Below the pieces are notes generated by a model. The model saw nothing but the letters and a program-made list of their open reading frames with translations, was not told where the DNA came from and searched no databases. From Calothrix sp. FI2-JRJ7 (lineage in GTDB: Bacteria; Cyanobacteriota; Cyanobacteriia; Cyanobacteriales; Nostocaceae), in assembly GCA_019359675.1 (NCBI GenBank), contig JAHHGX010000091.1:186001-250000 (forward strand): a stretch of 64,000 nt of DNA. Reading direction: 5' to 3'. The position numbers and the translations under genes are program-made. Positions 27,381 through 36,926 of this stretch are shown here, piece by piece; position 1 is the first letter of the stretch, and each line of letters begins with the position of its first letter.

Positions 27381-28091
27381 TTATCTTAATTTTCTTCCTC
27401 TATACCAATTAGCTAACCGAGTGGGAGAAACACCTATAAAATACCCTATAATTATAATTTGATTAATTAAAGTAGTCCTTAAAATTCCATGTAGCAACCA
27501 TCGGCGCCCAGAAGTAAGCACAGGTGCTGGAATAATGGCAATTTTTCCAATACTTTTCAAGCGTCGCACTAATTCAAAATCTTCCATTATCGGTAATTCA
27601 GGAAAACCATCTATTTTATTAAAAATCTCACTTTTAAAAAAAATTGCTTGGTCGCCATAAGGAAGCTGAAAATATTTGGAGCGCACATCAACCCCCCATT
27701 CTATCAATCTTAAACCCCAAGGTGTACCATTAATTTTTAATTGAAATGCACCTGCCACAATACCAGGTCTTTGTAACATTTCACGAACCATATCATCAAA
27801 TTTAGGCGGTAACAGCGTATCAGCATGAAGAAATAATAAAATATCTCCACTTGCAACTGCGGCGCCTGTATTCATTTGTATCGCACGTCCTCGCTCAGAA
27901 GCAATAACTTTTACACCTGCCCCTAAAGCTATATCACAGGTTTTATCGTCTGAACCAGCGTCTACCACAATGATTTCAGTATTTATACTTTTTTGAGCAG
28001 TTAGAATAGTCGCTAATATATGTTTTTCTTCATTGAGAACTGGAATAATAATAGATATTTTGTTCGGACTACGCATTTGCGACTTACTCAA
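27381..28091 (-). CDS. Family 2 glycosyltransferase, TIGR04283-like
   Basis: A 236-residue GT-A glycosyltransferase. It has IIIPVLNEEKHI at the start, DAGSDDKTCDIA, the DXD-like FLHADTLLPP, and FPELPIMEDFELVRRLKSIG with the ED pair of the catalytic base region. The length and GRAIQMNTGA motif match the rSAM/selenodomain-associated transferase 2 group, some of which take part in arsenosugar synthesis. One C-terminal hydrophobic stretch (LINQIIIIGYFIGV) may touch the membrane. It is first of the set with the TVP38 and MerA-like genes. The acceptor is unknown, and no arsenic genes are visible here. Confidence 0.88.
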   Translation of the reverse strand: MSKSQMRSPNKISIIIPVLNEEKHILATILTAQKSINTEIIVVDAGSDDKTCDIALGAGVKVIASERGRAIQMNTGAAVASGDILLFLHADTLLPPKFDDMVREMLQRPGIVAGAFQLKINGTPWGLRLIEWGVDVRSKYFQLPYGDQAIFFKSEIFNKIDGFPELPIMEDFELVRRLKSIGKIAIIPAPVLTSGRRWLLHGILRTTLINQIIIIGYFIGVSPTRLANWYRGRKLR

Positions 28092-28278
28092 GCCTGTTGA
28101 CTTATCCAGGGTAATACGAAATTTTGATTAAATTGAATTTATTGTTACTTTTTAGTTTAATTTAATCCCCCCAACGAGGGGTTCATCATTGTAATAGAAT
28201 AAAAAAAAGCTAAATTTATCGTGCTTGTTCGTTTCACAACAATATAATTACTGAGTCAAGCAATAAATATAAAACACT

Positions 28279-30018
28279 GTGTTCCGACTCAAACATTTAA
28301 CGCTAATAAGTCTAGCCATAATAACTACCGCTATATTAATCGTAGTTGCTCCAAGCTTTGCTGTAACAACCGTCAGTTTTAACGGTATAGCATCGGGAGA
28401 TGCCACTCAAAACAGTATTATTCTATGGACACGCGCTTTCAATACTGCTACAAACCAAGGTATCGTAAGTAACTTAACTGCTCAAATTGCCACAGATTCC
28501 AAATTCCGCAATATTGTTTCTTTTACTAAAACTAGTACAGACCCCAAACGCGATTATACTGCCAAGCTAGATATAAAAGGGTTCAAAAGTGGTACACGCT
28601 ACTATTACAGATTTTTAACCAAAAATAAAATCAGTCCAGTTGGTACCTTTAAAACGGCACCATTAAATAGTGCAAAAGTACCTATACGTTTAGCATTTAG
28701 TGGAGATGCTGACGGTCAATGGCGCCCATATCCTTCGACGCAAAACTTTGACAAGCTTAATTTAGATTATTTTATTTTACTGGGTGATGCAATTTACGAA
28801 ACCAAAAGTGCCATATCTGAAGCAACCGCTGACCCCTTTACAAATACATCTCAAGCATTATTAGACTACCGTCGTAAATACCGCGAACAGTTAGAACCAG
28901 TCAAAGCAGGTGGTTTTACAGGTTTACAAAAGCTGTTTGCAGCAAACGCTAATTATACACTTCTCGATAATCACGAACTCGCTAATAAACAATTTATCAA
29001 CGGTGGGGCGCCTGCGGGAACTCCCGAAGGTAAAGGTGTAGACGCAGCTAACTCCCAGTATGATGCCAACACTGCCAATAAATTTATCAATAAAACTGAG
29101 GGTTTCAGAACTTTAGTCAAAGCTTATAGCGAATATGAACCAATTCGAGAGAAAACGATTTCCGTCAAAAACGACCCTCGTACAGATAGAACACAACAGC
29201 TATATTTTGCACAGCAGTGGGGTGCAAACAGCATATTTATTAATTTAGACGACCGTTCTTATCGCGATATTCGACTCAAAACAGCAGCAAGTGCAGATGA
29301 TATTGGTGCCCGTGCAGATAATATTAAACGCACCATGTTAGGTAAAACTCAATTAAACTGGTTTAAACAAACGCTTTTAGATGCCCAGAAAAAACGTATA
29401 CCCTGGAAAATAATAGCAATTTCGTCTCCAATTGACCAAATAGGCAATGATAGCGGTAAATCTTGGTATGGTAATTATCGCGCTGAACGTAATGAAATAC
29501 TTAAGTTTATCGATGACAACAAAATAGAGAACGTAGTTTTTCTCTCTACAGACGACCATCAAAACCGCATCAACGATTTAACGTACTTAACAGACTTTAA
29601 CAATCCTGACACTCGTACAGTCAGTCAAAACGCTTTTACCATTGTCGCAGGGCCGATAGGCGCCAGTGGTCCAGATAAATTTACCAAACACGACTTTGAC
29701 ACAATTCAATTTTTAACCGATGGTCTTGTAACTTTACAAAAAGCCAAAGGTATTAACCCTATTGGTTTAGACCCAAAATTTCCAGGACTGCAAAAAGTAT
29801 TTCGCGAAGGAGACCCACAAGCAGACCAACACCGCGAACCAATAGATTTTTTCAGCCCAGACAGTTTTAATTATGTGACACTTGATATTAGTGCTGACGG
29901 TAAAACATTATCTGTAAATACCTATGGTATTAACTCGTATGCAGCTAATACTTTTCCTGAACCTGAGCAAACAGGCGCCGAGCGTCGTATTTTAGGTTTT
30001 GAAATCACCAAAACCTGA
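28279..30018 (+). CDS. Alkaline phosphatase D (PhoD) family protein
   Basis: 579 residues from a GTG start. An N-terminal signal (to about residue 29, VVAPSFA) is followed by the PhoD N-terminal beta domain (GIASGDATQNSIILWTR). Metal-site motifs follow: FSGDADGQWRPYP, ILLGDAIYE, LLDNHELAN and FLSTDDHQNR. PhoD enzymes are calcium- and iron-dependent phosphodiesterases/monoesterases secreted on phosphate starvation. The DDHE site typical of PhoD reads DNHE here, a conservative change. No Pho box was recognised, although the upstream 180 bases are AT-rich. The start lacks a strong ribosome site. Confidence 0.88.
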   Translation: MFRLKHLTLISLAIITTAILIVVAPSFAVTTVSFNGIASGDATQNSIILWTRAFNTATNQGIVSNLTAQIATDSKFRNIVSFTKTSTDPKRDYTAKLDIKGFKSGTRYYYRFLTKNKISPVGTFKTAPLNSAKVPIRLAFSGDADGQWRPYPSTQNFDKLNLDYFILLGDAIYETKSAISEATADPFTNTSQALLDYRRKYREQLEPVKAGGFTGLQKLFAANANYTLLDNHELANKQFINGGAPAGTPEGKGVDAANSQYDANTANKFINKTEGFRTLVKAYSEYEPIREKTISVKNDPRTDRTQQLYFAQQWGANSIFINLDDRSYRDIRLKTAASADDIGARADNIKRTMLGKTQLNWFKQTLLDAQKKRIPWKIIAISSPIDQIGNDSGKSWYGNYRAERNEILKFIDDNKIENVVFLSTDDHQNRINDLTYLTDFNNPDTRTVSQNAFTIVAGPIGASGPDKFTKHDFDTIQFLTDGLVTLQKAKGINPIGLDPKFPGLQKVFREGDPQADQHREPIDFFSPDSFNYVTLDISADGKTLSVNTYGINSYAANTFPEPEQTGAERRILGFEITKT

Positions 30019-30054
30019 TCTTAAAATTATATTCATCTAGTATCATATTATATC

Positions 30055-30140
30055 TTGTGGAACGGGCATTATTGCCTGTTCTTGATATATAGTTGCTCAT
30101 CCTAATATAAAGGGCGGGCAAGGATGCCCACCCCACAAGA
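30055..30140. repeat. Two GGGC-type palindromic repeats
   Basis: AACGGGCATTATTGCCTGTT (30060-30079) is followed by GGGCGGGCAAGGATGCCCACCCCAC (near 30111-30135) in opposite orientation, together with CTTGTGG/CCACAAG ends. The pair lies between the phoD-like and methyltransferase genes and may end the first transcript. Confidence 0.6.
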
Positions 30141-30182
30141 GCATTTTTGTTTGGAATAAACCTACACGCTAATTAGAAGCCA

Positions 30183-31061
30183 ATGCAATCACCAACAAAC
30201 TCATTTGACAAAATTAGCCCTACCGCATTAATGGTAGCTCATGTCAGGCAATTTACCGATATTCCTTATAGCAAAGAAATTGCACAATTAGTCAATGCTC
30301 AAGCTGTAGTTGAACAACTTCTAGAGAATAGTTCAAATAGACCAGTAGAAGTAGGTGTTTATATAGAAGGACGCTACAAATTTATAAATAAATTAATTGC
30401 ACAATCTCAAGCAACTCAAATTATCGAGTTAGCATCTGGCTTACAACCGCGCGGGATGATAATGACAGAAAACCCAGATATCATATTTGTAGAAAGTGAC
30501 TTACCTGGAATACTTACTCAAAAACAAGAATTAATCCAAAAACTCATTGGTAATCGTCCCAACTATAAATTTATACCAATCAACGTTACAAGTGTTCCAA
30601 GTCAATTTCCTTTAGATGCCAATTATTTAAATACTCAAAAGCCAGTTGTAATTACATGCGAAGGGTTAATGATGTATTTAACATCTGCAGAAAAGCAACT
30701 TGTTTTCAAAAACATTCGCGAAATGCTGGAAATTTATGGAGGTATGTGGATTACTTCAGATTTCAATAGTAAAACTGAAATTGAAAATATTAGAAAAATT
30801 AGTCCAAGCTTACAACATTTTACTCAAATTGCTAGTAACATTACAGGTCGAAATCTAGATGACTATCTATTTCACAACTTCGACCATGTAAAGCAATTTG
30901 CTTCAGAACAAGGATTTGACATCGAGTCATATAGTAAGGTTGATATACTAAATGAACTCACTTGCTTAGAACCTTTAAACATTGATTTTGAAATTGCTAA
31001 ATCTATGCTCGCTAACGCTTTTGTATTTGTACTAAAACTCAAAAACAGCAACCCACAGTAG
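30183..31061 (+). CDS. Class I SAM methyltransferase, leucine-carboxyl-methyltransferase-like
   Basis: 292 residues, soluble. It resembles the LCMT/PPM-type methyltransferases (COG3315): early PTALMVAHVRQFTDIPYSKE, QIIELASGLQPRGMIM in place of the usual ELGAGLDTRA, the acidic FVESDLPGILTQKQE, and ITCEGLMMYL, the family's EG-hMYL motif. The acceptor substrate is unknown; relatives tailor polyketides or methylate carboxyl groups. It stands alone, flanked upstream by palindromic repeats at 30055-30135. Confidence 0.82.
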   Translation: MQSPTNSFDKISPTALMVAHVRQFTDIPYSKEIAQLVNAQAVVEQLLENSSNRPVEVGVYIEGRYKFINKLIAQSQATQIIELASGLQPRGMIMTENPDIIFVESDLPGILTQKQELIQKLIGNRPNYKFIPINVTSVPSQFPLDANYLNTQKPVVITCEGLMMYLTSAEKQLVFKNIREMLEIYGGMWITSDFNSKTEIENIRKISPSLQHFTQIASNITGRNLDDYLFHNFDHVKQFASEQGFDIESYSKVDILNELTCLEPLNIDFEIAKSMLANAFVFVLKLKNSNPQ

Positions 31062-31119
31062 CCTAATATAGCTAAAATTCAGTTCAATAGTTCAATTAAG
31101 ATTGATATTATATCTTGTG

Positions 31120-31521
31120 TTATTTCCACAACGTCCGCGCGATAATCACACCTAATTGAACACCAATAACTCCAAGTATAGCGCTACCTGCCCAGTAAAA
31201 ACCCGCGCGCAGTAAGTTACCTGTACGTAATAAATTAATAGTGTCTAACCCGTAAGTTGAAAATGTGGTATAAGAACCTAAAAAACCAACTGCAACAAGT
31301 AATCTAATTTCTGGCGCCATAGTTGGGATTTTCTCTAATGCTAAAGTAGCAAAGAATCCCATAATTAAACAGCCTGTGATATTTATAAAGAATGTGCCGT
31401 AGGGAAAACTGGCGCCAAATTTTTGTACAAACCATAATGACAAGTAATAGCGAGTTAAAGCACCTGCGATGGCGCCTAAACTTACTGCGATGGCATTTCT
31501 TATTTCTGGGTTGTTTATCAT
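31120..31521 (-). CDS. crcB: Fluoride channel CrcB/FluC
   Basis: 133 residues with four hydrophobic segments. [15 protein letters not shown] and [16 protein letters not shown] carry the pore Asn. [15 protein letters not shown] holds the Phe, Thr and Ser of the fluoride path and the central Na site; the usual second Gly of GGxTTFST is Ser here. Fluc channels are dual-topology dimers that export fluoride. Only one copy is present, which is compatible with a homodimer. It lies 3 bases after the retropepsin-like gene, so both probably share a transcript; no fluoride riboswitch is seen directly upstream. Confidence 0.93.
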   Translation of the reverse strand: MINNPEIRNAIAVSLGAIAGALTRYYLSLWFVQKFGASFPYGTFFINITGCLIMGFFATLALEKIPTMAPEIRLLVAVGFLGSYTTFSTYGLDTINLLRTGNLLRAGFYWAGSAILGVIGVQLGVIIARTLWK

Positions 31522-31524
31522 TTA

Positions 31525-32043
31525 TTAAGCTCGAATATAACTTTGCTCAGAGTTCATTGGTAGTAGCCGCAGTTTCTGATTTTTGAAATCTAGCTCTAGT
31601 CCTAAAACTTGTATTGGTATAATACCTAATAGAGCATAAGATACTTCGGTAGGTTCTAAACAGCTAAAAGTACTTCGGCGCCCTTCAATACATAATTCAA
31701 CGTCTCTAAATATTTGGCATTTTTTTACTCCACTACTTGTTTCTACGGTTACTTGTCTTCCTGGAACTAAACCTAATTGATTAATAAGAGATGATAGTAA
31801 ACATAGTAATGTGGTGCCTGTATCTACTAAAACATCTGTTAATTCAAGTGAACGAAGTTCTGCTGGTGAAATAAAACCGCGTTCGGCTAATATTTCTTCA
31901 ATTCGGTTGGTTACTTTTAAGGTAATTATTACTTGACCTGTTTGTCTTTCTTGAAAATACGGTATTGGTAGTTTAGTTATAATATTCTGTTTTTGAGTAT
32001 TTGATACTATGATATGTTGGGTTCCGCTGTGCGCTCCACCCAA
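31525..32043 (-). CDS. Retropepsin-like aspartic protease family protein
   Basis: About 135-172 residues. The core VLVDTGTTLLCLLSSLINQL holds the DTG aspartic site (Asp near 74 of the longest frame). YALLGIIPIQVLGLELDF is the closing beta-hairpin with the family's LLG motif, so it is a single-domain retropepsin-type (gag-asp) protein. Clear homology starts at QVIITLKVTNRIEEILAERG, but no ATG, GTG or TTG lies just before it. The only standard start in frame is a TTG at 32041-32043 inside a GTTGGGT palindrome, so the true start is unclear and may be a non-standard codon. Next downstream is crcB. Confidence 0.75.
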   Translation of the reverse strand: MGGAHSGTQHIIVSNTQKQNIITKLPIPYFQERQTGQVIITLKVTNRIEEILAERGFISPAELRSLELTDVLVDTGTTLLCLLSSLINQLGLVPGRQVTVETSSGVKKCQIFRDVELCIEGRRSTFSCLEPTEVSYALLGIIPIQVLGLELDFKNQKLRLLPMNSEQSYIRA

Positions 32044-32048
32044 CCTAC
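31998..32048. repeat. GTTGGGT/ACCCAAC palindromic repeat
   Basis: ATGTTGGGTTCC and CCACCCAACCTACAT form an inverted repeat around GCTGTGCGCT. The same family is at 5206-5240, 62305-62335 and 62471-62506. It overlaps the only standard start codon of the retropepsin-like gene. Confidence 0.7.
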
Positions 32049-32203
32049 ATAGTATTACTTAGCGGGAAAACCGCACTCAATCGGGCGCAATTTCTACCTG
32101 AAGAGTTCATGTTTGAGTTGATACAATCGAGATGTGCTGAAATTGTGCTGCTGGCTTTAAAGGTTAAGAAATTATATAGCAGTCTTCAGGAGAATATAAT
32201 AAT

Positions 32204-33064
32204 ATGGGAAATCAATTCAAAACTCTAGGTTTGCTTGCTGCGCTCAGTGGTCTTTTGATTGCAATTAGCTATTACTTTATCGGTGGAACTGGTGGTCTAG
32301 TTATCGGTATTGGTTTAGCAGCAGCTACTAATTTATTTTCTTGGTATCAGTCAGATAAAATAGCTTTGGCTGTATATGGCGCCCAAGAAGTAAACGAAGC
32401 GCAGGCGCCTGGACTTTATCGGATGGTGCAAAAATTATCTCAGCGTGCAGGTCTGCCAATGCCACGAGTATGTATCGTTCCTGGTTCAACAGCGAATGCT
32501 TTTGCTACAGGTCGCGACCCTGAACATGCGGCTGTTGCCGTCACTGAAGGTATTATGAACATTTTACCCGAAGATGAACTCGAAGCTGTTATCGCACACG
32601 AACTTACTCATATCTCTAACCGCGATACTTTAACACAAGCTGTTGCCGCTACCGTTGCTGGCGCCATTTCTTTTCTAGCGCAAAACCTGTTTTGGTTCGG
32701 TGGTGGTTCCCGTGACGACGAAAACCGTGGCGGCAATTTTGTCGGTGTGTTATTAACTATGATATTGGCGCCTCTAAGTGCCACCGTTATTCAAATGGCT
32801 ATTTCTCGCACTCGTGAATTTGCCGCTGATGCTGGCGCCGCACGTATTACTGGTAATCCTCGCGCACTCGCTCGCGCACTACAACGTTTAGAAGCGACGG
32901 CAAAACAAATGCCTATGGAATCACCAAATCCTGCATTTGAACCACTATTAATAATCAACCCATTTTCGGGCGGGTCTTTAGCTAATTTGTTCAGAACTCA
33001 CCCCACAACTGAAAAACGTATTGAAGCGTTACTTCAAATCGAGCAACAACTACCCGTTAGATAG
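32204..33064 (+). CDS. htpX: Membrane zinc metalloprotease HtpX
   Basis: 286 residues, normal HtpX length. Two N-terminal membrane segments (about 7-25 and 29-45) precede the catalytic HELTH at 132-136, and the third zinc ligand is Glu205 in SRTREFAADAGAA. Two further hydrophobic segments lie at about 145-165 and 180-200. HtpX degrades misfolded membrane proteins. An AGGAG ribosome site precedes the ATG. A hairpin terminator follows at 33075. Confidence 0.95.
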   Translation: MGNQFKTLGLLAALSGLLIAISYYFIGGTGGLVIGIGLAAATNLFSWYQSDKIALAVYGAQEVNEAQAPGLYRMVQKLSQRAGLPMPRVCIVPGSTANAFATGRDPEHAAVAVTEGIMNILPEDELEAVIAHELTHISNRDTLTQAVAATVAGAISFLAQNLFWFGGGSRDDENRGGNFVGVLLTMILAPLSATVIQMAISRTREFAADAGAARITGNPRALARALQRLEATAKQMPMESPNPAFEPLLIINPFSGGSLANLFRTHPTTEKRIEALLQIEQQLPVR

Positions 33065-33074
33065 ATGACAGTAA

Positions 33075-33107
33075 AGCCCACCTAAATTAAATTCCGGTGG
33101 GCTGTTT
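33075..33107 (+). terminator. Intrinsic terminator-like hairpin after htpX
   Basis: AGCCCACC (33075-33082) pairs with GGTGGGCT (33096-33103) around a 13-base loop and is followed by GTTT, 10 bases after the htpX stop. Stem strength is good; the T tract is short. Confidence 0.65.
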
Positions 33108-33574
33108 AATTAAGAATTTTTGATTCTTAATTATTCTACTCTTGTAGCAATTTGAATTAGTTGTGGTAGATTATATAAACAATCTATAAAAGACTCTAAC
33201 ATTCAATACCAGGAATTCATCTACCTTTTCCTTGGTAAAAATTTTGACTACAACTAATTGCCACATACGGTGTGATAATTTTAAACTTACCAACGCTTGT
33301 AATGTATTTAATTGTTGGTGAATTAATTTCATTGATAAAAATTATACAGCTTGGTCAAGCTAAAAGCTTGCTTTTTGCTTTTTTATCTTTTACTTTTAAT
33401 TCTGTCTTACTATACCTTTTGATAGATTATGAATATTGCTACATAGGCTACGGAATTTAGTTATACTTTCTAAAAAGATAATAAAATTTCAATTGCTACA
33501 CCGGGTGGGCACTGCCCACCTTACCAAGTCCTACATAAGGTGTATTCCGGCCAGGTAGTGAGCATGAGAGTTAA
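33108..33574. other. AT-rich intergenic region with one palindrome
   Basis: A 62-codon hydrophobic open frame at 33272-33460 has no ribosome site and is low complexity, so it is not called. A GGTGGGCACTGCCCACC palindrome at 33504-33520 duplicates the one at 1504-1520 and lies downstream of the WD40 gene (stop at 33575), where it may end that transcript. Confidence 0.5.
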
Positions 33575-35929
33575 TTAAGAATCTTCGGTTAATTGCCAAA
33601 TTTTGATGGTTTTGTCTGAACAGCCACTAACTATAAAGCGGTCATCAGGAGTAATGGCGATAGAATTAATAGTGCCTAAGTGTCCGGTGAGAGTTTGCAG
33701 TAATTCACCTGATGGTAAGTGCCAAATTTTAATTGTTTTATCACTGCTGCCACTGATAATTAATTTGCCATCTCTACTAACGGTAAGACTTTTAACTTCG
33801 CCAGTATGTTCGATTAAATTGTGTAATATCTTACCAGAGTTTAAATCCCAGACTTTAATGGTGGTGTCAGTACTGCCGCTAACTAAAATTTGTCCGTTTG
33901 GATGAAGTGCTAAAGCTTTAACTTCTCCTGTATGCCCCATAAAGGTACGCAGTGGTTCACCTGTTTGAGGATTCCAAAGTTTGATTTTGTTATCGCTGGT
34001 ACCGCTAACTAAAATTGTGCCATCCGGAGTAATGGCAGTCGCGTTAACTGCGGATGAATGCCAAAGCGTGCAAACTCTATCTCCTTTTTGCAAGTTCCAA
34101 ATTTTGATTTTATTACTGCCACTAGCAAGTATTTGACCGTCGGGACTAATGCTTACGACGTTAACGGGTTTGTTGTGTCCAAGCAGTGTATGAATTAATT
34201 TACCTGTTTGAAGGTGCCAAACCTTAACATTACTACGAGGTGTATCACTAATCCCTACTGCTAAAAAGACGCCATCTGGACTTACAGCTACTGAAGATAT
34301 TTCCCCTGAATGTCCTGAAATAGTACGAATGACTTTGCCGGTGTGAAGGTTCCACACTTTCACGGTTTTGTCAGCGCATCCACTCACAATTGTTTCACCA
34401 TCAGGACTAACAACGACGGATGTAACTTTTTCAGCGTGTCCAGTAAGAGTATTGACGACGTATGCATATTCAGAGGAACGCAGCTTTTTTAAGTCATTAA
34501 TTGCCGAAAGCATTTCCTCCACTAAGTTCAGATTGGGCAAGTCTCCAATCGCAGTAAAATAAGTTTTGAGATTACTAATATATTTTTCATCTTCAATTCG
34601 TACTGCGTTTAACATTGCCTGAAGCGGGTTACTAGTTTCTTTTGGGGAAATTTGATGGAGTTGTAACCAAGCTTCAAGTGAATAACTTACTTGTTCGCTT
34701 GCCCAAGTTGGGTCATTTAAGCCTGATAAACTATTCGCCAATTGTAATGCTAATTCCGGAACCCAATGCCCTCGTTCATTCTCCAATGCCTGATAAACTT
34801 GTTTGTATCCTTCGGCAATGGCGCCTACCGATTGAAAATCAATACCATCTTCTACTAAAGAAGGCAATAATTCGGGTAACAGTGGCGAAACATCGTGATG
34901 AATTAAGTGATATACATCAGATATCCAGCTAGCAACCAAACAGTGACAATTAGTTAGTACCTGACACAACTTTTCAAAATCTTGGCGATTAACTCGATAT
35001 TTAAGTTCAATTTTACTAGTGTCAACTCCCTTATCTTTCCATTTCTTTTCGCGCTCTAAAACGTCTAAATTATAGACGTTATCTCCCCCCATTTGATTTA
35101 TTTCGTCTATATTTTCCCCTAACAGTATCAATTCATCGCGGATTTGCCTCCACTGTAATGCGCGGTTTTTTGCCGACTGATAAACAATATCTCTGTAGGA
35201 TATTCTGGAAATAGTTTTGTAATAATAGTTGTTTTGACCTAAACCCCAATATCCAATACGAAAATTTATATAATCTCCGTCAGTTTCCGATTCTAATATA
35301 AGTATCGGCTCCGATTTCAACATCCCAAACAAAGCTTTAATGCTCGATTCGCTATGAAACCTTTTACTATACCAGGCGCCTGCTAAAAATTCAGTTGGAC
35401 GAACTGGGTTATGCAGCGAGTAATAGCAATTCAAAAAATCACGCAAACCCTCTGCTAACATCGGTTCAATCTCAGAAATATCTCCTTCACGAGTATCAAA
35501 CTTATCAAATAGAATCTTGGGTGGCGCCACAAATATTTTTAGCGGAGTCCTGACTCTATTATCTTTATGAGACTCCAAAATTTGCGATGGATATAACCGC
35601 AGGGGCCAACTATCTAGTATACGGTTGACTTCAGGTAACTTTAGTGTAGTTTCTCGTTCGTACTTAGCTATATACAACTGAGTTTGACGGTTATGTACAG
35701 CTAGTTGCTGCTGAATTGTCTTTTCCCGTTGATACTCAACTTGTGCTAATTCCGATGTAGTAGTCTCTACAAGCGAATTATTTATAACTTCAAGAAACTC
35801 TTTAACTTCATTCGGTGATTGAAGTTTCGCAAGCACAGAACTTGCTTCGTTCCTTTTTTGTACTAAATTTGCCACTACGGGTGCAAATTCAAGCACTAAC
35901 TGAATTAATACTCTTAATCCTTGCTCCAT
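33575..35929 (-). CDS. WD40 repeat protein with large N-terminal domain of unknown function
   Basis: 784 residues. The C-terminal 300 contain seven WD40 repeats, enough for one closed propeller; they start at TLTGHAEKVTSVVVSPDGE and end IKIWQLTEDS. Most carry GH and WD/WN/WH pairs; repeat 4 has lost the GH. The N-terminal 480 residues match nothing I can name. They start with a helical, possibly membrane-associated stretch (LRVLIQLVLEFAPVVANLVQ), then a coiled coil (about 55-95), a mixed domain (LPEVNRILDSWPLRLYPSQI onward) and an alpha-helical region. WD40 propellers bind partners, so a scaffold role is likely. It is transcribed alone. Confidence 0.9.
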   Translation of the reverse strand: MEQGLRVLIQLVLEFAPVVANLVQKRNEASSVLAKLQSPNEVKEFLEVINNSLVETTTSELAQVEYQREKTIQQQLAVHNRQTQLYIAKYERETTLKLPEVNRILDSWPLRLYPSQILESHKDNRVRTPLKIFVAPPKILFDKFDTREGDISEIEPMLAEGLRDFLNCYYSLHNPVRPTEFLAGAWYSKRFHSESSIKALFGMLKSEPILILESETDGDYINFRIGYWGLGQNNYYYKTISRISYRDIVYQSAKNRALQWRQIRDELILLGENIDEINQMGGDNVYNLDVLEREKKWKDKGVDTSKIELKYRVNRQDFEKLCQVLTNCHCLVASWISDVYHLIHHDVSPLLPELLPSLVEDGIDFQSVGAIAEGYKQVYQALENERGHWVPELALQLANSLSGLNDPTWASEQVSYSLEAWLQLHQISPKETSNPLQAMLNAVRIEDEKYISNLKTYFTAIGDLPNLNLVEEMLSAINDLKKLRSSEYAYVVNTLTGHAEKVTSVVVSPDGETIVSGCADKTVKVWNLHTGKVIRTISGHSGEISSVAVSPDGVFLAVGISDTPRSNVKVWHLQTGKLIHTLLGHNKPVNVVSISPDGQILASGSNKIKIWNLQKGDRVCTLWHSSAVNATAITPDGTILVSGTSDNKIKLWNPQTGEPLRTFMGHTGEVKALALHPNGQILVSGSTDTTIKVWDLNSGKILHNLIEHTGEVKSLTVSRDGKLIISGSSDKTIKIWHLPSGELLQTLTGHLGTINSIAITPDDRFIVSGCSDKTIKIWQLTEDS

Positions 35930-36395
35930 AAGGAGTTTCCATTTTAGTTTCTTAAACTAATAGCGATTTTTCGTGTTCTAGCTTTTACTTTCTCTTCACT
36001 CATTGCTGCTATAAATCTGGAATAACACCAGTTATATGAACTTTATTGGAACTTCACTTATATTTGCAGGGCGCCCAATATAGGATTATTTCCCTACCTA
36101 CAAGATTTATACCAAAATCTCTACAGTCTACTCACTACATATATTTTAACCCATTACAAACTAAAGTATTTTTGAATTGGTCGTATTGACCATACAAACT
36201 TTACCCACTATCGCCTATAAAGACAAGTAGCTTGCTGAATAGATAGCTACTTAAATACCCTTACAACCACGTATTGTATGTAATTTTTATAACTTTAAAT
36301 ACTTATTTACTGAAACCTGACATCTCAAGTTCGCCAATTGGCGAACCTGAAGAATAAGTTTTAATTACTTTTAGGGGAATTCTTATTATATCAAA
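35930..36395. other. Intergenic region, 466 bases, with an 18-base palindrome
   Basis: It lies upstream of the WD40 gene and downstream of the small exported-protein gene. A perfect palindrome, GTTCGCCAATTGGCGAAC, at 36329-36346 lies 50 bases beyond the stop of the latter and may be its terminator. A GGCGCC copy is at 36071. No coding frame looks real. Confidence 0.45.
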
Positions 36396-36782
36396 TTAGA
36401 AGCTGATTCCTAATTGCCCGTTAAAGCCACGCACAGAATTGTAACCGCCTCCTACAAAAAAATTATCACTTGCACGAACTTGAACTCCACCAGAAAATGC
36501 AACACCTTTATCTTCAGAATAGTATCCCAATCCAACATAAGGTGATACAAATGGCAAAGATAAGAACTTCAAAACATCCACACCAGTAGAACCATCTGGT
36601 CCAAAACCGAGTTCGGCGCCTAAGTCTAAAGCACGGGCACCAACCGAGTAAGTAACATCACCTTCATTGCTACCAACAGAAACCCAAGGTTGAGGTATAA
36701 GTTGTGCCGACGCGCATAAGGGCGAAGATAAAGTCAAAAAACCAACCGATGCTATAAGTGTTTTAATAAGCGCTGTTTTCAC
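36396..36782 (-). CDS. Small exported beta-rich protein, function unknown
   Basis: 128 residues with a clear Sec signal peptide (MKTALIKTLIASVGFLTLSS, cleavage near ASA-QL). The mature 100 residues alternate Gly and aromatic or hydrophobic residues (VSPYVGLGYYSEDKGVAFSG, NFFVGGGYNSVRGFNGQLGI) and end in Phe, as in small outer-membrane beta-barrels or barrel-like proteins. The GISF end fits an outer-membrane signal. Its length would allow only about eight strands. It is divergent from the FAD oxidoreductase 144 bases away. Confidence 0.75.
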   Translation of the reverse strand: MKTALIKTLIASVGFLTLSSPLCASAQLIPQPWVSVGSNEGDVTYSVGARALDLGAELGFGPDGSTGVDVLKFLSLPFVSPYVGLGYYSEDKGVAFSGGVQVRASDNFFVGGGYNSVRGFNGQLGISF

Positions 36783-36926
36783 CGTTCATCTCCTCTTAAT
36801 AACAACTTGCCTGTAATCTTTATATCAGCACTTTTACAAAATGCTGATGTTATGCCATTTACAAAGACGAATTTAACCTTGGCTGTGTGCCAGAATAAGA
36901 CTCAATTATTTTAGGTATGAGTCAAA

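Noticed and set aside
31522-31600. Fluoride riboswitch upstream of crcB
   Set aside because: Only 3 bases separate crcB from the upstream gene, and the conserved fluoride-aptamer core is not seen there.
33272-33460. 62-codon hydrophobic open frame
   Set aside because: AT-rich DNA gives Leu/Ile/Phe-rich frames by chance; no ribosome site and no recognisable similarity.
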